Both the position numbers and the translations under genes were made by a program. A stretch of 64,000 nucleotides of DNA, taken from Stieleria sedimenti (GTDB lineage Bacteria > Planctomycetota > Planctomycetia > Pirellulales > Pirellulaceae). The number at the start of each line of letters is the position of its first letter. Position 1 is the stretch's first letter. Positions 26,344 to 35,289 of the stretch are shown here, one piece after another. Location: positions 1 to 64,000 of the forward strand of contig NZ_JANZKV010000087.1 of the NCBI RefSeq assembly GCF_025060895.1. The letters are read 5' to 3'. The notes beneath the pieces were generated by a model. It searched no databases and was not told the DNA's origin. It saw only the letters and a program-made list of their open reading frames with translations.

Positions 26344-26613
26344 GTCGCAAGCTGTAAGCTTACTCCGCTGGGGCGTTGCTCCATGGGGGTCGCAAGCTGG
26401 AAGCTTACTCCGCTGGAGCGTTGCTCCACGGGGGACGCAAGCTGGAAGCTTACGCCACTGGGGCGTTGCTCCATGGCGGTCGCAAGCTGGAAGCTTACTC
26501 CGCTGGGGCGTTGCTCCACGGGGGACGCAAGCTGGAAGCTTACGCCACTGGGGCGTTGCTCCATGGGGGTCGCAAGCTGGAAGCTTACGCCACTGGGGCG
26601 TTGCTACACGGCA
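26344..26613. repeat. Tandem array of six 45-bp palindromic units
   Basis: Units begin at 26344, 26389, 26434, 26479, 26524 and 26569, each exactly 45 bases with no unrelated spacer. Each has the palindrome AAGCTGGAAGCTT and a second hairpin, GGAGC-GTT-GCTCC or the GGGGC variant. Two subtypes mix: CGCAAGCTGGAAGCTTACGC with CCAC (units 3, 5, 6) and the TACTCCGCTGG form (units 1, 2, 4). The 45-base period keeps frames open on both strands. It fills the space between the Tat oxidoreductase gene and the divergent dioxygenase operon. Confidence 0.95.
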
Positions 26614-26711
26614 CCAGTGTAACATCGGCCGGTCGTCATCGGGTAAGCTGTTGATTCGTGCGGTTTGATTGCTGTCCCGCCCTCCATCCTTCCTTCATTG
26701 CACCGGTATTC

Positions 26712-27725
26712 ATGACTCCCCTTCAAGGTATGCGTGACGCTGCGGTTCCTGGTCAGCGAAACGAGAGTGGCTCGTTGTTCCCATTGGCGATGACCTGTGA
26801 CGAAGGCGCGGTGACGCTGGAACAATTCATCGATTGGGTGTCCGAAAGTCGCGATGACTTGTTGACGCTTTCCAGTCAGCACGGCGCGGTGGCGTTTCGC
26901 GGGTTTCCGACGCCGACGGTGGACGAGTTTGACGCGTTCATTCAGGCGCTCAAGATCGAGAATTTTCCCTATGCAAAGTCGCTGTCCAACGCGGTCCGCA
27001 TCAACCGGACGCCGCGGGTGTTTTCTGCCAACGAAGCCCCGCCGGAGGTGAAGATTTTCTTTCACCACGAGATGGCTCAAACGCCGCTGTATCCCAAGTA
27101 CATTCTGTTTTACTGTGAGATCGCGCCGGAATCCGGCGGTGCGACGCCGTTGTGCCGAAGCGATATTCTGTTTGCGAAACTGGCCGAGCAGTGTCCGGAG
27201 TTTGCGGCCAAGTGTGAATCGACCGGATTGCGTTACACCAACGTGATGCCCGGAGCTGACGACGCAAAATCTGGAATGGGACGGAGTTGGCATAGCACGC
27301 TGGGGGTGGAAACCAAGGCGGAAGCGGAGGCTCGACTCGGCGAGTTGGGTTACCGCTTTGAATGGCTGGCCGACGATTGCTTGAAAGCGACGACACCGCA
27401 ATTGCCCGCCGTGATGGAGGTTTCACCGGGACAAAAAACATTCTTCAATCAGTTGATCGCGGCCTATTGCGGTTGGAAGGACGAACGCAACGACCCGTCC
27501 GATGCGATCCGACATGGCGACGGCACAAAACTCGATCCGGACGCTGTCGACGTGGCCGTTCAGCTTGCCGAAGAACTCACCTATGACCATCAGTGGCAGG
27601 CCGGAGACATCGTGTTGCTGGACAACACGGTGGCGATGCACGCGCGGCGGCCCTTCCAGGGGACTCGCAAAGTGTTGGCATCGTTGGCGGAAATGCGAAC
27701 GCATGCCTTTGACGCAGTGGGTTAA
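26712..27725 (+). CDS. TauD/TfdA-family 2-oxoglutarate-dependent dioxygenase (clavaminate synthase-like)
   Basis: A 337-residue Fe(II)/2-oxoglutarate oxygenase. The metal triad is visible as HHEMAQTPLYP (His-x-Glu, ~118-128) and a distal His in MHARRPFQGTRKVLASL (~313-329), whose Arg binds oxoglutarate. The layout, with FFCE/FYCE-type strand after the HxE motif, is that of the clavaminate synthase-like group rather than taurine dioxygenase itself. ATG 26712 is used because an upstream frame start at 26658 lies against the repeat array. It begins an operon with an MFS transporter and a TauE-type exporter, 5 bases and 1 base apart respectively. Confidence 0.8.
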   Translation: MTPLQGMRDAAVPGQRNESGSLFPLAMTCDEGAVTLEQFIDWVSESRDDLLTLSSQHGAVAFRGFPTPTVDEFDAFIQALKIENFPYAKSLSNAVRINRTPRVFSANEAPPEVKIFFHHEMAQTPLYPKYILFYCEIAPESGGATPLCRSDILFAKLAEQCPEFAAKCESTGLRYTNVMPGADDAKSGMGRSWHSTLGVETKAEAEARLGELGYRFEWLADDCLKATTPQLPAVMEVSPGQKTFFNQLIAAYCGWKDERNDPSDAIRHGDGTKLDPDAVDVAVQLAEELTYDHQWQAGDIVLLDNTVAMHARRPFQGTRKVLASLAEMRTHAFDAVG

Positions 27726-27730
27726 CCGAA

Positions 27731-29077
27731 ATGGATGACGAAAAACGGAATCCCGAGGAGCCGGCGGTCGACGGTCCAGGCGAACCGGTTGTGTTGGACC
27801 CCGGCGGGAGTTCATCGGGTCGCTGGTACGATGGGGTGACGCGTTACCAGTGGTTGATTCTGATCATCGCCTGCGCTGGCTGGGTCTTCGACGTGTACGA
27901 AGGCCAAATCTTTAACATCACTCGCAGCGACATGTTGCTGGAAGTGCTGGACGGTGACGAAGCGGCGGCCAAAGCGTGGGGCGATAATTTTTTGGCGATC
28001 TTCCTGGCCGGTGGGACGATCGGCGGGCTGTTGTTCGGATCGCTGGCCGACCGATGGGGCAGACGCCCGATCATGATCGCGACGATCTTGATGTACTCCA
28101 TCTTTTCAGGGTTGACCTATTTCGCCAACGACATTTACGTGATCGGAGTGTTGCGTTTTCTCGTCGCACTCGGGATCGGCGGTGAATGGGCGGTCGCTGC
28201 AAGTTTGGTGGCGGAGGTGTTTCCTAAGAAAGCGCGCGCCCAGGCGGCGGGGATTTTTCATGCTTCCAGCATCTTGGGGACCTGGCTGGCAGCGCTGTCG
28301 GGGATTCTGGTCGGCAGCCACTGGCGCTATGCCTACCTGCTGGGGGTGCTGCCCGCGCTGCTGATCGTCTGGGTGCGGGCGAGCGTGAAAGAGCCCGAGC
28401 GTTGGCAGGCGATTCGGAACAGTGATGTGGGGCAAAAGTCGGGCAGTTTTCGTGATCTGCTGTTGAATCCCAAATGGAACGGTTTGGCGTTTCGTGGGAT
28501 GTTATTGGCCGCGGTCGGTTTGGGAACGTTTTGGTCGGTGACGGTTGCGGGGCAGGACCTCGTCAGAGCGTTGTTGTTGTCGCTCGGCACCGATCCCGAA
28601 GTCGCGGGGGCGAAGAGCAAGTTTGCCTACGGCATCGTGCAAGCGGCCGGTGGAGGTGCAGGGCTGCTGGCGTTTGGTCCGCTGTGCGCCCGGTTCGGCC
28701 GCAAGCCGACCTTTATTGCCTATCACATTCTGGGATTGTTGATCGTACCCGTTGTGTGTTTTCTGCCGCAAACCTACACGCAGATGCTGTTCATCCTGCC
28801 CGTGTTCGGGTTCCTGACCTTGGGGATGCACTCGGGCTATGCGATCTATTTCCCCGAGCTGTTTCCGACACACATTCGCGCGACCGGAGCGAGCTTCTGC
28901 TTTAACGGGGGACGTCTGTTGGCGGTCCCGGTGCTGTTCTTTTCCGGCTGGCTGAAAGGGCGTGAAGATGTCTCGCTTCAGCACGCGGTCTGGTGGCTGT
29001 CGTCGTTGTTTCTGGTCGGCATCGTGGTGATGTTGACACTGCCGGAGACCAAGCAGCGAGACCTAGTCGAGAACTGA
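27731..29077 (+). CDS. MFS transporter
   Basis: A 448-residue 12-helix major facilitator. The loop 2-3 motif GSLADRWGRRP (~98-108) is the MFS signature, and the RFLVALGIGGEWAVAASLVAEVFPKKAR segment (~142-170) matches the aromatic-acid/sialate/sugar-porter side of the superfamily. An acidic N-terminal cytoplasmic tail of ~35 residues precedes helix 1. It is co-transcribed with the dioxygenase upstream (5 bases apart) and the TauE-type gene downstream (overlapping start/stop), so it probably imports the substrate of that pathway. Confidence 0.85.
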   Translation: MDDEKRNPEEPAVDGPGEPVVLDPGGSSSGRWYDGVTRYQWLILIIACAGWVFDVYEGQIFNITRSDMLLEVLDGDEAAAKAWGDNFLAIFLAGGTIGGLLFGSLADRWGRRPIMIATILMYSIFSGLTYFANDIYVIGVLRFLVALGIGGEWAVAASLVAEVFPKKARAQAAGIFHASSILGTWLAALSGILVGSHWRYAYLLGVLPALLIVWVRASVKEPERWQAIRNSDVGQKSGSFRDLLLNPKWNGLAFRGMLLAAVGLGTFWSVTVAGQDLVRALLLSLGTDPEVAGAKSKFAYGIVQAAGGGAGLLAFGPLCARFGRKPTFIAYHILGLLIVPVVCFLPQTYTQMLFILPVFGFLTLGMHSGYAIYFPELFPTHIRATGASFCFNGGRLLAVPVLFFSGWLKGREDVSLQHAVWWLSSLFLVGIVVMLTLPETKQRDLVEN

Positions 29078-29829
29078 TGTTTTCTGGCGACCTGACCGTT
29101 TTCTTGTACATCGGCGTGATCGCATTGGCGGCGGGATTTGTCCACAGCGCGATCGGATTCGGATTCGGGATCGTCGCGGTGACACTGTTGCCGCTGGTGG
29201 TCGAAGTCCGGCAGTCGCACGTGGTCATTTCGACGGCCAGTGTTCCGGTATTGATGATGGCCGCGTGGGCGTATCGCGATGGGGCCGATTGGTCCGCGCT
29301 GTGGCGCGCGCTGGTCGGTGCGGCGATCTGCATGCCGCTGGGGTTGTTGGCGTTCGAGTGGGTCTCGCCGGACTGGTTGATCCGGGGCACGGGGATGGCG
29401 ATTCTGGCGATGGTGGGGATCAGTTTTCGGAATCGGCGTCGGGCAAAGATGGAAATGAAATCGAGCGGCGGATCGTCATGGTTTGCCGGCGCGTTGGGTG
29501 GTTTTTTGGCCGGTGCGGTCACGATCGCCGGGCCACCCGTCGCCGCGTACGCGTTGTCACAGCCGTGGGAACAGGCCCGGTTCAAAGCATTTTTGAATCA
29601 GTTCTTGTTTGCGGTGTCGCTCTACAAAGTCACGGGGCTCGCGGTGCGCGGGTTTATCGATCAAGAAACGCTGGTGCAATCGGCGGCGTTGGCCCCGATG
29701 GCGATCATCGGCATTCAAGTCGGCGCAATTTTCAGCCGTCGACTTTCGACGCAGCGGTTCCACGTCTTTGTCGCGATCGCGCTGGTGGCGGTGGCGGTCT
29801 ATTTCGTCGTCAGAGGGGCCGGCGAGTGA
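29077..29829 (+). CDS. TauE/SafE-family membrane exporter
   Basis: A 250-residue protein with about seven or eight helices. The N-terminus LAAGFVHSAIGFGFGIVAVTLLPLVV (~17-42) and the mid-protein FAGALGGFLAGAVTIAGPPVAAYALSQ (~133-158) are the two halves of the TauE/SafE/DUF81 fold, which exports sulphite, sulfoacetate or other small anions. ATG 29077 overlaps the MFS stop (TGATG). Linked with a dioxygenase and a permease, it suggests oxidative breakdown of an imported compound with export of a small anion. Confidence 0.85.
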   Translation: MFSGDLTVFLYIGVIALAAGFVHSAIGFGFGIVAVTLLPLVVEVRQSHVVISTASVPVLMMAAWAYRDGADWSALWRALVGAAICMPLGLLAFEWVSPDWLIRGTGMAILAMVGISFRNRRRAKMEMKSSGGSSWFAGALGGFLAGAVTIAGPPVAAYALSQPWEQARFKAFLNQFLFAVSLYKVTGLAVRGFIDQETLVQSAALAPMAIIGIQVGAIFSRRLSTQRFHVFVAIALVAVAVYFVVRGAGE

Positions 29830-29841
29830 TCTGCGGATCCA

Positions 29842-32070
29842 CTAGTGAATCCAACCCAGGTAATCGCGAAGGATGGACCAGCGGGGCTCGTTTTCGCCGT
29901 TGGTTTTGCCCAGCACCCAATGGTCGTAGTAGTCTTGGGCGGTGCCGTCTTTCTGACGCAAACCGACCCAATACTCCAGGAAGTCGCGCATCTGCGCGTC
30001 GCGATTTCCCACGGCATAAAACAGGGGCAAGCTGGCTTTCAGTTCGTTCGGGATGATGACTTCGAATCGGGGGTACATCAATGTAAACGCCGCTCCACTC
30101 TCGGCGCTGATCAGTAGGGCATCCAGGTCGGGATGATTCCCGTTGAAGAAATCTCGATTGTCGGCGATCTCGACGAGCGTGGCATCGGGAAGCGCGGTTT
30201 CGATTCGATTGACGAAGCCGCGGCTGAGGTCAACGAATCCGATCCGCAAGTCATCCAGGGCAGAGATGCGTTTGAGCGTTCGGAAGTCGTTGCACCGAAA
30301 GTCGCGGGTGACCAATGCCAAGTTGACATCCATGTAACTTTCCGTGTGCGCCATTGCCTGGGCGCGTTCCAAGGTTCCCACCAGTCCGGACATGACGATG
30401 TCGAAGTGATCGGCGTCGAGTTGTTGGACCAGGGTGGCCCGATCGAATCGCACCAGTTCCAAGGTGACGCCCAGGTCGCGGGCGAGGGAGTGGGCCATTT
30501 CCACGTCATAGCCGACCAGCGTTCTGCGATGATTGAAGTAGGCGAAGGGCAGCTTGTCTTCGTTGTAACCGACGCGGATCACCCCGCGGCGGCGGATCCG
30601 TTGGAGCAAAGATTCTCCGTCGCGAAGGGGTTCCGGATTCGGACGGGGCTGTATGATGACGATGTTTTCGACCGGCTGCTCAAGTAGCTGCATCCGCTCG
30701 ATGACGTCATATTTATTGTCGGCCATCGAGATCACGCGATACAACACCAGTCGCACGCCGACCAGAATGATGATCCCGAAAACGCAGACCACCAACGCGT
30801 ATTTGACCAATCCCCAAAGCTGAAAACGCAGCAACCGGTTGAAACCAAAAATCGAGATCAACGTCAACACGCACAGGTGCATTGCTCCGACGGCGTCACC
30901 AAGACGTTCGCCGTAGACGCCGGAGACCAGGAACAGCTGGAACATGTCATGCGGCAACTGCATTTGGTCCAGCAAGAAGGGGATGGCGACGATCGGGCCA
31001 CCGAAGAATGAAAACAACCCCGACAACAGAAAGCCGGGGTAGTTGGATGGCTCGATCGGGGCGCCCAGGAACCATGCCGCGAACGGAATGAACAGCATGC
31101 TCAACAGTTTCCCGACATGGGGAAACGGATAGGCGGTTCCGTAGAGCAGATCGATCGCCGGCGATTCGTCTTTTCCATCGATCTTGACCTGTGTTTCAAA
31201 AAGCCGTTCGGTGTTTTCGATCAGCATCGGCAACACGATGATCAGCTTGCCGGTGGCAAAGGCGGTCAACATCGGCTCTTTGACGACGAACAGGACTTGT
31301 CGATAGGTCAACGGGGTCAATGTCGTCACCAGCAACGGCAGAACGACGAAACCCAAAAAGACGGCACCGGCGGTGTAGGCCACCAAATATGCCTGCAGCC
31401 GTCCGACTTCGGCCACTGAGACGGTCCCCGCGGTGCTTGCCGCAATCGCAAAAATTCCGACCGGGGCCAGCCGCGTGATGAACTTGCTGATTCGCAGCAA
31501 CACGTCGGCGGCGACATCGAGTTGGTTTAAGACGATCGTGCGATTGCGAGATTTGGACAAAGCCAACCCGCAACAGATGCCGAACAGCACGACGGCCGGT
31601 ACCTGGTTGTTCGAAAGCGACTCAAAAATATTGGCGGGGATGAAGTAGGCAAGCACGTTGAGCGGCTCGGGGGCTTCGATCAGGGCGGTGCTGAAGAACG
31701 ATCCCACGCTCCATTCGGGAAACGACGTGGGCATCACCCAGACCACTGCCAAGCAGCTCGCCCAAAGGCCCAACAGGACTGTCCCGCCGATCAGGGCCAG
31801 CCGGCGGCTGCTACGCAGTCTGAGTCGACCCAGGCTGACGACCAGCGTGACCAAGATGTAGGGCAGCACGGTCATCCGCAACAGTCCCACAAAGGCATCG
31901 CCGACAATCGCCAGCGGTGCGCACAGCTCGCCGGCGAACAGGCCACTGAAAATGCCCAAAGCCAGTGCGATCAAGATTTGCGTCGACAGGTCCACGTGGC
32001 GGACGAACCGCGCATAGCATCCCCGGACCGATGGTCGCGTTGAATCGGTCGGATTCGACTGCTCCGGCAT
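29842..32070 (-). CDS. Dicarboxylate/amino-acid symporter (SDF) fused to periplasmic solute-binding domain
   Basis: A 742-residue two-domain protein. Residues ~20-415 form a sodium:dicarboxylate symporter (DAACS/SDF) unit of about eight helices. An additional helix at ~418-443 would bring the C-terminus to the outside. Residues ~495-730 form a family 3 solute-binding domain (GVIRVGYNEDKLPFAYFNHRRTLVGYDVEMAHSLARDLG, then FDIVMSGLVGTLERAQAMAHTESYMDVNLALVTRD and LRIGFVDLSRG). Solute-binding domains normally serve ABC transporters, so the fusion to a secondary carrier is unusual. The ligand is probably an acidic amino acid or dicarboxylate. It is convergent with the TauE-type gene, 12 bases apart. 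Confidence 0.85.
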   Translation of the reverse strand: MPEQSNPTDSTRPSVRGCYARFVRHVDLSTQILIALALGIFSGLFAGELCAPLAIVGDAFVGLLRMTVLPYILVTLVVSLGRLRLRSSRRLALIGGTVLLGLWASCLAVVWVMPTSFPEWSVGSFFSTALIEAPEPLNVLAYFIPANIFESLSNNQVPAVVLFGICCGLALSKSRNRTIVLNQLDVAADVLLRISKFITRLAPVGIFAIAASTAGTVSVAEVGRLQAYLVAYTAGAVFLGFVVLPLLVTTLTPLTYRQVLFVVKEPMLTAFATGKLIIVLPMLIENTERLFETQVKIDGKDESPAIDLLYGTAYPFPHVGKLLSMLFIPFAAWFLGAPIEPSNYPGFLLSGLFSFFGGPIVAIPFLLDQMQLPHDMFQLFLVSGVYGERLGDAVGAMHLCVLTLISIFGFNRLLRFQLWGLVKYALVVCVFGIIILVGVRLVLYRVISMADNKYDVIERMQLLEQPVENIVIIQPRPNPEPLRDGESLLQRIRRRGVIRVGYNEDKLPFAYFNHRRTLVGYDVEMAHSLARDLGVTLELVRFDRATLVQQLDADHFDIVMSGLVGTLERAQAMAHTESYMDVNLALVTRDFRCNDFRTLKRISALDDLRIGFVDLSRGFVNRIETALPDATLVEIADNRDFFNGNHPDLDALLISAESGAAFTLMYPRFEVIIPNELKASLPLFYAVGNRDAQMRDFLEYWVGLRQKDGTAQDYYDHWVLGKTNGENEPRWSILRDYLGWIH

Positions 32071-32402
32071 GACATCTCAATAAGGCAGAACGGTGGCGTC
32101 ACTCCGGCGACGCACCGCGATGGATCGAAGCGATTCTCGGATGAATCGTCTGACGATCGTTATACCGAAAGAATGGAAACCAAGGTCACCCCCGGACGGG
32201 ATTGTCGCGCAGGACGCGTGTCAAATGCCCGCGACGTTGACGCCGTGCGGGGTGTTTCTTGTTAGCGGCAGGGCGCGAGCCCTCGGGTTTCCCATCTTTA
32301 CCGAAACACCGGAGGGCTCGCGCCCTACCGCTAAAGAATGCTTCACAGCGTTTCCCGCTGGGTTGCCGCTCGCTGACGCGTCCCGCTGGGAGGGCGGAAC
32401 GG
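32071..32402. other. Intergenic region holding an inverted dispersed repeat
   Basis: Apart from the repeat at 32262-32334, nothing with coding or RNA character was seen in these 330 bases. The stretch must carry the promoter of the symporter gene, which reads to the left. Confidence 0.4.
32262..32334. repeat. Inverted dispersed repeat, TTAGCGGYAGGGCGCGAGCC family
   Basis: Arms 32262-32287 and 32309-32334 match at 24 of 26 positions around a 21-base AT-richer loop. The same family, less symmetrical, occurs at 3973-4034. Confidence 0.85.
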
Positions 32403-33884
32403 CTATTTCGCTTCGGATGCTGGGGCTTGGCGTTGGGCCGCGTTGTCGTCGCTGCGGCGGCGGTTTTGTTCGGCCAAGCGGGCGCGATCTTCGGCGCGAC
32501 GGTTCTGGCCTTCCAGATGATCGGTCCAGCGTCGACGTCCGTGTGACTGAGTCGGTCCGGGGGCGATCAAGAAAACGGCTCCGAGCCCGAAGATCAATCC
32601 GGCCATCATCGATCCAAACGTCATCGTTGTCGTGCCCGGTCCCAGCGGTTTGTCGGAGACTTGGGGAGGCCCGAGTTCGGCGACCAGGTTGGTCGACAGC
32701 GCTGCCGATCGACTGGCCCGCGCATCGACCAGCCTCTGTTCTGCTTCGGCCAATTGCTCCGATCGCTGTCGAAGTTCGGAATCGATTTCGGCGTACGTGG
32801 TTCGTGCTTCAGCCAGCATTTGCAGTTTGTCGGAGAGGTTGCTGACCTTTTCCGAGAGCTTTTTGACTTGAGCGACCTGCAATTCCAGCATCGGCTGCAT
32901 GGAAGCGATCACCGATAAGGTTTCTTGGATGATGCGTTCGCGAATTTCTCGCTCGGTCGCGATCGCGGCTCTGCGTTTCGGATTCTCCAACGTGTAGACG
33001 CCGGAAAGCTGACTGGCCCGGAGCTGGGCGTCGATCAAGCCATCTTTCAATCGTTGCAACGACGGTTGGCTGTTCAGCAGATCGCCTCCGCTGATCAACA
33101 GCTTGGTCGGATCTTTCGAACCGGCAACCAGCAACGCATGAAGTGACTGAAGCTTTTCAAGTTCCAATTCGGCCAGTTGCAACTGTTCTTTGGTGGCCAC
33201 CAGCGATCGCCGGTAGCTGCTGTCGCCGCCGTAGGTGTCGTTCAGGTTGCGTAGCTCGCCGAGGTCTGCACCAAATTGAACTTCGATTTCTTGCATCCGC
33301 GAGGATACTTCGTCGAGGTTTTGTTTGGCCAGATCGCGGGCATGGGTCAGTTCGACGATCACGCTATCGGCTCGAACACGCCGAACATCGCGCAAATGTT
33401 TCGTCAGGGAGTCGAACATGGCGTGACAAAACAGAATGGCACGATCGGGGTCTTCCGCTTTGACTTCCAGATAGACGACTTCGGTGTTGCCGAAGTCGGC
33501 GCCTTGCGGGGCCAAGAGATTGACGGATGATCGGATCGCTCCATTGACGTTGGACGGCGACGGCCAGTCCTCGTCCAGACGCCCATCGGGCGGACCGATC
33601 TCGCGCAATGCCGCCGCAACGACTTCGCGGTTTTGGGCCATTTCGAGAATGGTCTCCTGTGCCGCTTTTAGCTCCGTTTGGCTGGCGAATCGGCCCAGTC
33701 GGTCGACCGCACGCGTCGCTTCGTCACGCACCACCAGTGGTTGGCGGGCAGAGTAGACGTCCGAAGTGAGGAAGGAATAAGAAACGCCGATCAGGCCAAA
33801 GACCAGGACGGCTCCGATCCAAAGAGGCGCGAAGAGCACCAGGACGTTCCGAATGTGTTTCCAGGGGATCGGCGCAGCAGACAT
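32403..33884 (-). CDS. Wzz/GumC-like polysaccharide chain-length or export protein
   Basis: A 493-residue polysaccharide co-polymerase-like protein. Helix 1 is at ~18-40 (VLFAPLWIGAVLVFGLIGVSYSFL) and helix 2 at ~425-447 (MTFGSMMAGLIFGLGAVFLIA). Between them lies a long periplasmic region, with N-terminal Wzz-like strands (YSARQPLVVRDEA...) and extended coiled coils (~165-405). No tyrosine kinase domain is attached; the short cytoplasmic tail is basic and Gln/Arg-rich. Such proteins control chain length or export of surface polysaccharide. No glycosyltransferases are adjacent, so it is an orphan here. Confidence 0.75.
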   Translation of the reverse strand: MSAAPIPWKHIRNVLVLFAPLWIGAVLVFGLIGVSYSFLTSDVYSARQPLVVRDEATRAVDRLGRFASQTELKAAQETILEMAQNREVVAAALREIGPPDGRLDEDWPSPSNVNGAIRSSVNLLAPQGADFGNTEVVYLEVKAEDPDRAILFCHAMFDSLTKHLRDVRRVRADSVIVELTHARDLAKQNLDEVSSRMQEIEVQFGADLGELRNLNDTYGGDSSYRRSLVATKEQLQLAELELEKLQSLHALLVAGSKDPTKLLISGGDLLNSQPSLQRLKDGLIDAQLRASQLSGVYTLENPKRRAAIATEREIRERIIQETLSVIASMQPMLELQVAQVKKLSEKVSNLSDKLQMLAEARTTYAEIDSELRQRSEQLAEAEQRLVDARASRSAALSTNLVAELGPPQVSDKPLGPGTTTMTFGSMMAGLIFGLGAVFLIAPGPTQSHGRRRWTDHLEGQNRRAEDRARLAEQNRRRSDDNAAQRQAPASEAK

Positions 33885-34350
33885 GGCATGCTTCAGAAGG
33901 GTAAGTGGAAATCTCTCCCAACCCTACGAGCGCCTTAATTCGGCGCGATCGCGATGTCTGTTTCAGTGACCGCAGTCCGGCCAGATGGATGCGGCCGGTA
34001 AAGATTGTGCGGGAATTGACGATTAGGGTTCACTGGGGGGAGTCCCGCCGTGTCCGATGGCGTGTCGAGGGGCGCGAACGAACTTTCGCAGCGCCGGCCC
34101 TCTCTGGCGTTTGCTTGCTGCGCAAACGCCGTCTCTCCCAGAGGGAGAGAATCTAAATCGGTTGCCAAATCCTGCAGTAAAAGAATCGACATCCCGAGGG
34201 AGAGTGACAAATACCTTTCAAACTGTACGACCTCCCCACGGGAGGGTGGCGCAGGCAATCTATGCTTCACGTCGTTAGCGAGAAGGTTTCCGCGAATCAA
34301 CGCCCTAACGGACCAAAGACGGGGTGCGATTTCGCGCCGCGACGTCGGGC
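33885..34350. other. Intergenic region with small palindromes
   Basis: No convincing gene. It contains a perfect hairpin GGCGTTTGC-TTGCTGC-GCAAACGCC (34106-34130) beside CTCTCCCAGAGGGAGAGAAT-type sequence, and CCTCCC-CAC-GGGAGG near 34230. These look like another short dispersed palindromic element. Open frames here translate such repeats only. Confidence 0.5.
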
Positions 34351-35289
34351 CTAGGCGACCGGAGTCGGCTCGTAGGGGATGTCCTCGATCAAGTCCATTG
34401 GCAGCGGTTTGACTTCCACGCCCGCTGCGGTGCAGATTGCGTCGATCGCTTCTTGAGCTTCCTTGACGGTGTTTTCACGCGTTTGGCCCTTGTAGCGGGT
34501 CGGCGACGCAGAGGGGCTGATCGGACCTTCGAATCCGGTTGCGATCAGGTGTTTGACGACATTGACGTGATTCAATCCGCCTTCGACGGCCGGCAGCACG
34601 CAATCCAAGCGGGTGGCTTTGGACGGGTCGGCGTCGTCGGCCAACGTTCCCAGCCGAACCGCAACGATGCTGGATCCGGGGATTTCGCTCAGTTGGTCCA
34701 TGCCGCCGTCGCCGACCGCCCAGTCCCAAGTGTCGATGATGTAGCCGACGTTCGGGTTGGAAACGGCTTTGACGATGGCGATCAGGCCTTCGACGTTGCG
34801 GACGAAATCAAACTCTTTCGATTCACGAAGGACTTTGCTGGAGTTGAACCCGACGCCCAGCTGAATCCCTTTGGCCGACAGCACGTCGGCGACCTGCGAC
34901 AGGCGGTTTTGCTGGGTGGTGAAGTATTCGTGGTAGGGCAAGCGGTCGGTGGCAGCGGGCAGGTCAATGTAGGCCCGTTTGGCTTCCAGGTCAGCCGCCA
35001 GTTCGGTCAGCGGGTGCAGTGCCCCGACTTGGCTGGTGAAGGCGTCATCGTCGGCGTCCAAATTGATTTCCAATTGGAAGCCCCCGATTTGCTCCAGACG
35101 ACCCATCCCTTCGCCCATCGCGGCTTTGAGAAACTTTGCCGCGTCATCGGCCGTGGTCCGTTGCGACCGACGCAGGATCTCGTACATGTCGATGTCCATC
35201 GACGCAAAGCCGTAGGTCAGTGCGAGTTCGATCAGTTCGCTTTGGCGTCCGTTAATTCCAAGAGACTTGGGCGAGAAATTCTTGAGCAT
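34351..35289 (-). CDS. Sugar phosphate isomerase/epimerase-like TIM-barrel protein
   Basis: A 312-residue protein of the xylose isomerase-like TIM-barrel (AP endonuclease 2) superfamily. The N-terminus MLKNFSPKSLGINGRQSELIELALTYGFASMDIDMYEIL fits the first strand-helix of the group. GYIIDTWDWAVGDGGMDQLSEIPGSSIVAVRLGT (~180-213) holds metal-ligand Asp residues, and GPISPSASP (~262-270) is the C-terminal strand, where the usual catalytic Glu appears altered (family often PxxExxP). It is probably a cytosolic sugar isomerase; the missing Glu lowers certainty about activity. Confidence 0.65.
   Translation of the reverse strand: MLKNFSPKSLGINGRQSELIELALTYGFASMDIDMYEILRRSQRTTADDAAKFLKAAMGEGMGRLEQIGGFQLEINLDADDDAFTSQVGALHPLTELAADLEAKRAYIDLPAATDRLPYHEYFTTQQNRLSQVADVLSAKGIQLGVGFNSSKVLRESKEFDFVRNVEGLIAIVKAVSNPNVGYIIDTWDWAVGDGGMDQLSEIPGSSIVAVRLGTLADDADPSKATRLDCVLPAVEGGLNHVNVVKHLIATGFEGPISPSASPTRYKGQTRENTVKEAQEAIDAICTAAGVEVKPLPMDLIEDIPYEPTPVA

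Noticed and set aside
26344-26613. CRISPR array
   Set aside because: Units are contiguous with no unique spacers, the 45-base period is entirely repeat, and no cas genes are near.
25331-26668. 445-residue plus-strand ORF
   Set aside because: Antisense to the Tat-exported oxidoreductase gene and then across the 45-bp array; Arg/Ser-rich composition and repeats explain the open frame.
34050-34412. 120-residue plus-strand ORF
   Set aside because: Translates short palindromic repeats and the antisense of the isomerase 3' end.
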